From contig CAJUQZ010000171.1 in NCBI GenBank assembly GCA_910588755.1, positions 1-7,975 on the forward strand: a stretch of DNA of 7,975 nucleotides, given 5' to 3'. Source of the DNA: an uncultured Lachnospiraceae bacterium (GTDB lineage Bacteria > Bacillota > Clostridia > Lachnospirales > Lachnospiraceae). Below, piece after piece: positions 6,639 through 7,975 of this stretch; position 1 is the first letter of the stretch, and each line of letters starts with the position of its first letter. The position numbers and the translations under genes are program-made. The notes under the pieces were generated by a model. It was not told the origin of the DNA. It worked only from the letters and a program-made list of their open reading frames with translations, and ran no database searches.

Positions 6639-7178
6639 TTATTTTGCAAAATTTACAAAATCTTCTGGAATTAATTCATAATCGACTGAGGACTGCAGTT
6701 CGCCAAGCTGGTTTCTCCAGGAATTTTCCCGTATGCGCAGCTTCCTGAAACCAAGTGTCTCGTAGACGTGCTGGGCCCGTCTGTTGTTGAGGTTGGTGTC
6801 AAGGATGATCTTCTGGTATCCGAAGTCTGTAAAGAGGGATGCGATCATCATGCTGAGCACGATTCTTCCATAGCCTTTTTCCTGCTCGGAAAAATCGCAG
6901 ATCTTAATGCCAATCTCAGCGGTTTTTTTACCTTCCTGATCGGGGCATCTGGTGTAGTTCATCTCGCCAATCGGCCGGTGTGCAAGTTCGATGATCAGGC
7001 GCCTGTGTTCGTCTGTGTCTTCGCTGATCCGTCTGGCAATCTCGTCCGCCGTCTCGCCTGTCCCGTTTGGGAAACCGGCATGCGCCATGACTGCGCCGTC
7101 ATTCCACCAGGCGGCCAACTGGTCTGCGTCAGCGGGGGTGGCGTTTCTGACTGTGAGGTTCTGATAGTTTAATAACAT
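6639..7178 (-). CDS. GNAT-family N-acetyltransferase (RimJ/RimL-like), 179 aa
   Basis: A cytoplasmic acetyl-CoA-dependent acetyltransferase; acceptor unknown (protein N-terminus, amino sugar or small-molecule amine are all possible). The GNAT fold is visible from an N-terminal LTVRNATPADADQLAAWWND strand-helix, through the acetyl-CoA pyrophosphate loop EQEKGYGR (98-105, pattern Q-x-x-G-x-G), to NNRRAQHVYETLGF (131-144), the usual last helix and strand. Length fits the Acetyltransf_3 type. The ATG at 7178 is preferred because GGAGTGA ends eight bases upstream; the in-frame GTG at 7190 overlaps that Shine-Dalgarno and would leave no room for one of its own. It is transcribed from its own promoter, and iorA lies downstream on the same strand behind a separate promoter. 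No functional link to its neighbours is visible. Confidence 0.87.
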   Translation of the reverse strand: MLLNYQNLTVRNATPADADQLAAWWNDGAVMAHAGFPNGTGETADEIARRISEDTDEHRRLIIELAHRPIGEMNYTRCPDQEGKKTAEIGIKICDFSEQEKGYGRIVLSMMIASLFTDFGYQKIILDTNLNNRRAQHVYETLGFRKLRIRENSWRNQLGELQSSVDYELIPEDFVNFAK

Positions 7179-7221
7179 ATGTAACTTCACTCCGTTTCGG
7201 TTGTTATTTTATGTAAGGTAT

Positions 7222-7259
7222 TATGATGTTATTTTATCATAGGAGCAAGGGAAAATCAA
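7222..7259 (-). promoter_or_regulatory. GNAT gene promoter with an overlapping inverted repeat
   Basis: On the minus strand TTGATT (7259-7254), a 17-base spacer and TAAAAT (7236-7231) form a plausible sigma-70 promoter, placing the start about 46 bases before the ATG at 7178. A 6-bp inverted repeat, TATGAT (7222-7227) and ATCATA (7236-7241) with an 8-base spacer, straddles the -10 box and could be an operator. No regulator is identified. Confidence 0.5.
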
Positions 7260-7342
7260 ACTTTCTTTGCGGTTGTTGACGTAAGAAGATACCTGCAAAG
7301 TTTTGAATTTGGATAAACTCATGTAGAAGAATATAGAATATT

Positions 7343-7463
7343 GTGATATACTGTGTTTGTGCAAAGACAAATCTGGAAAAATCGTGATATCTGTGTTTGT
7401 GCGAAGACAAATCTGGAAAAATCGTGATATCTGTGTTTGCGCACAGACAGATCTACAGAAAAA
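7343..7463 (+). repeat. Tandem array of three 40-bp direct repeats
   Basis: Copies lie at 7343-7383 (41 bases, one extra A), 7384-7423 and 7424-7463, and begin GTGATAT(A)CTGTGTTTG. The first two are nearly identical; the third diverges after its first 20 bases. Copies 1 and 2 contain the small inverted repeat TTTGT / ACAAA with a six-base loop. Copy 3 instead forms TCTGTG / CACAGA with loop TTTGCG (7430-7447). There are no spacers between units, so it is not a CRISPR array. Confidence 0.9.
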
Positions 7464-7515
7464 ATGATAGACACATATATGTAGAAGTCAAAAAAATAGA
7501 AAGGAGCAATGACCT

Positions 7516-7581
7516 ATGAAAAGAAAAATGCAGGCATTATACCAGAATGGTCTCAAGAACATCTTAGCCCATGCAGAATAG
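7516..7581 (+). CDS. Possible 21-aa leader peptide upstream of the CD3324-like gene
   Basis: A short ORF begins MKRKMQALYQNG and ends ILAHAE-TAG. It has a good ribosome site, AAGGAG at 7501-7506, nine bases before the ATG. An overlapping alternative ATG at 7509 is only two bases from the GGAG and so is unlikely. Its last codons form the left arm of an 11-bp inverted repeat and its stop opens the loop. After the TAG the same frame stays open for 24 codons, ending in TAA at 7654-7656 just before the next ribosome site. It may be a regulatory leader peptide, or a 46-residue small gene broken by a stop. I do not recognise the sequence. Confidence 0.35.
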   Translation: MKRKMQALYQNGLKNILAHAE

Positions 7582-7606
7582 CAGACATATAGCAATCTGC
7601 ATGGGC
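7567..7606 (+). other. Perfect 11-bp inverted repeat over the end of the mini-ORF
   Basis: GCCCATGCAGA (7567-7577) pairs perfectly with TCTGCATGGGC (7596-7606) around an 18-base loop. The left arm lies inside the mini-ORF, and the TAG stop (7579-7581) is in the loop. No T-tract follows, so it is not an intrinsic terminator. A ribosome at the stop codon would cover and open the left arm. Confidence 0.6.
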
Positions 7607-7637
7607 GAATCACACTATATGATCTGCTGTATCTGCA

Positions 7638-7662
7638 CTTTATTTATAAAAGATAAATAAGG
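7638..7662 (+). promoter_or_regulatory. AT-rich stem touching the ribosome site of the CD3324-like gene
   Basis: TTATTTAT (7640-7647) and ATAAATAA (7653-7660) pair over 8 bp around the loop AAAAG. C38-G62 and a T39-G61 wobble can extend the stem into the first two G of the GGAG ribosome site (7661-7664). Such a stem could partly hide the site, but it is weak because it is almost all A-T. Confidence 0.35.
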
Positions 7663-7673
7663 AGCGGCAAAGA

Positions 7674-7925
7674 ATGAAATATATTAATGCAGCAGAAATA
7701 CTTCCGGAGAAATTATTAAAAGAGATTCAGGTGTATATTGACGGAGGTGTGTTATATATTCCCAAAACATCAGCAAAGAAAGAATGGGGTTCAGTCAGTG
7801 GTTCACGCCAATTTTATCAGGAGAGAAATGAGGAAATACACTTTCTTTATGAAAATGGATACTCCATAGAAACGCTGTCAAAGCGGTACGGGCTGGCGCA
7901 TAGCACACTTAAAAAAATAATATGA
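7674..7925 (+). CDS. CD3324-like small protein with C-Mor type helix-turn-helix, 83 aa
   Basis: A small, probably DNA-binding, cytoplasmic protein. MKYINAAEILPEKLLKEIQVYIDGG, then LYIPK, then WGSVSGSRQFYQERNEEI is the typical opening of the small Firmicute proteins named after Clostridioides CD3324, related to the C-terminal part of Mor/C-Mor phage activators. The C-terminal stretch, about 60-83 (NGYSIETLSKRYGLAHSTLKKII), reads as a helix-turn-helix. Length is close to the family's usual 85-90 residues, with a slightly short C-terminus. Ribosome site AAGGAG lies nine bases before the ATG. Targets are unknown; members are often scattered singly near mobile or accessory DNA. The family call rests on remembered similarity, not on a search. 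Confidence 0.75.
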   Translation: MKYINAAEILPEKLLKEIQVYIDGGVLYIPKTSAKKEWGSVSGSRQFYQERNEEIHFLYENGYSIETLSKRYGLAHSTLKKII

Positions 7926-7936
7926 TGCTGGGGTCA

Positions 7937-7958
7937 AAACATAGAGTTTTCTATGTTT
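7937..7958 (+). other. Hairpin after the CD3324-like gene
   Basis: AAACATAGA (7937-7945) and TCTATGTTT (7950-7958) form a 9-bp AT-rich stem with loop GTTT, starting 12 bases after the stop. TC and GA outside the stem can also pair around one bulged A. There is no U-tract after it (GATACTCTGC), so it may be a weak terminator or a repeat end cut by the window edge. Confidence 0.4.
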
Positions 7959-7975
7959 GATACTCTGCAAAAACC

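Larger units (their letters stand above)
7179..7515. other. AT-rich intergenic region between divergent GNAT and CD3324-like genes
   Basis: No protein-coding gene is supported here. From left to right it holds the GNAT promoter and its inverted repeat, about 80 bases with no recognisable element, the 40-bp tandem repeat array, and an A-rich stretch leading to AAGGAG at 7501-7506. A possible plus-strand extended -10, TGATATACT (7344-7352), lies in the first repeat but lacks a clear -35 box. The nonamer ATGTAGAAG occurs on both sides of the array (7321-7329 and 7479-7487), and ACATATATGT (7472-7481) is a palindrome. Confidence 0.6.

Noticed and set aside
7179..7190. GTG at 7190 as the GNAT start.
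   Set aside because: The GTG is itself part of the GGAGTGA ribosome site, with none of its own upstream; the ATG at 7178 has correct spacing.
7343..7463. CRISPR array.
   Set aside because: The 40-bp units abut with no unique spacers, and there are no cas genes in the window.

Overview
The window looks like chromosome of an anaerobic Firmicute, most likely a Lachnospiraceae-type gut clostridium. Three things point that way: a ferredoxin-dependent indolepyruvate oxidoreductase (IorAB), strong GGAGG-type ribosome binding sites with AT-rich spacers, and a small C-Mor/CD3324-like regulator of a kind common in clostridia. The family calls come from reading the proteins, and the taxonomic placement is inference. 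Coding DNA is fairly GC-rich, while the gaps and the right-hand 0.8 kb are clearly AT-rich.

Layout: (1) Positions 1-720, plus strand: a maltose/galactoside-type sugar O-acetyltransferase (maa), whose start region is duplicated, followed by a hairpin that probably serves as the shared terminator with the convergent carB. (2) Positions 747-6482, minus strand, transcribed iorA -> iorB -> carB: both subunits of indolepyruvate:ferredoxin oxidoreductase, then the large subunit of carbamoyl-phosphate synthase. No carA is present in the window. (3) Positions 6483-6638: the iorA control region, with a near-consensus sigma-70 promoter, a long leader hairpin and an intrinsic-terminator-like hairpin placed between promoter and iorA. 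The loop of the first hairpin has the same sequence as the 3' arm of the terminator, so the leader could switch between terminating and reading through. (4) Positions 6639-7178, minus strand: a GNAT acetyltransferase with its own promoter. (5) Positions 7179-7975: AT-rich DNA with a three-copy 40-bp tandem repeat, a possible leader-type mini-ORF with two hairpins, and a CD3324-like small DNA-binding protein on the plus strand.

How the genes work together: IorAB oxidatively decarboxylates aryl-pyruvates made by transamination of Trp, Phe and Tyr, yielding aryl-acetyl-CoA and reduced ferredoxin. CarB makes carbamoyl phosphate for pyrimidines and arginine. No obvious metabolic link joins them beyond shared orientation, and a strong hairpin separates iorB from carB. 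The sugar acetyltransferase, GNAT and CD3324-like genes look like independent units.

Most of the window is ordinary core metabolism. The parts that merit a second look are the iorA leader, the 5' region of the CD3324-like gene, and a recurring pattern of imperfect tandem duplications with periods of 38, 39 and 40 bp at or beside gene edges.
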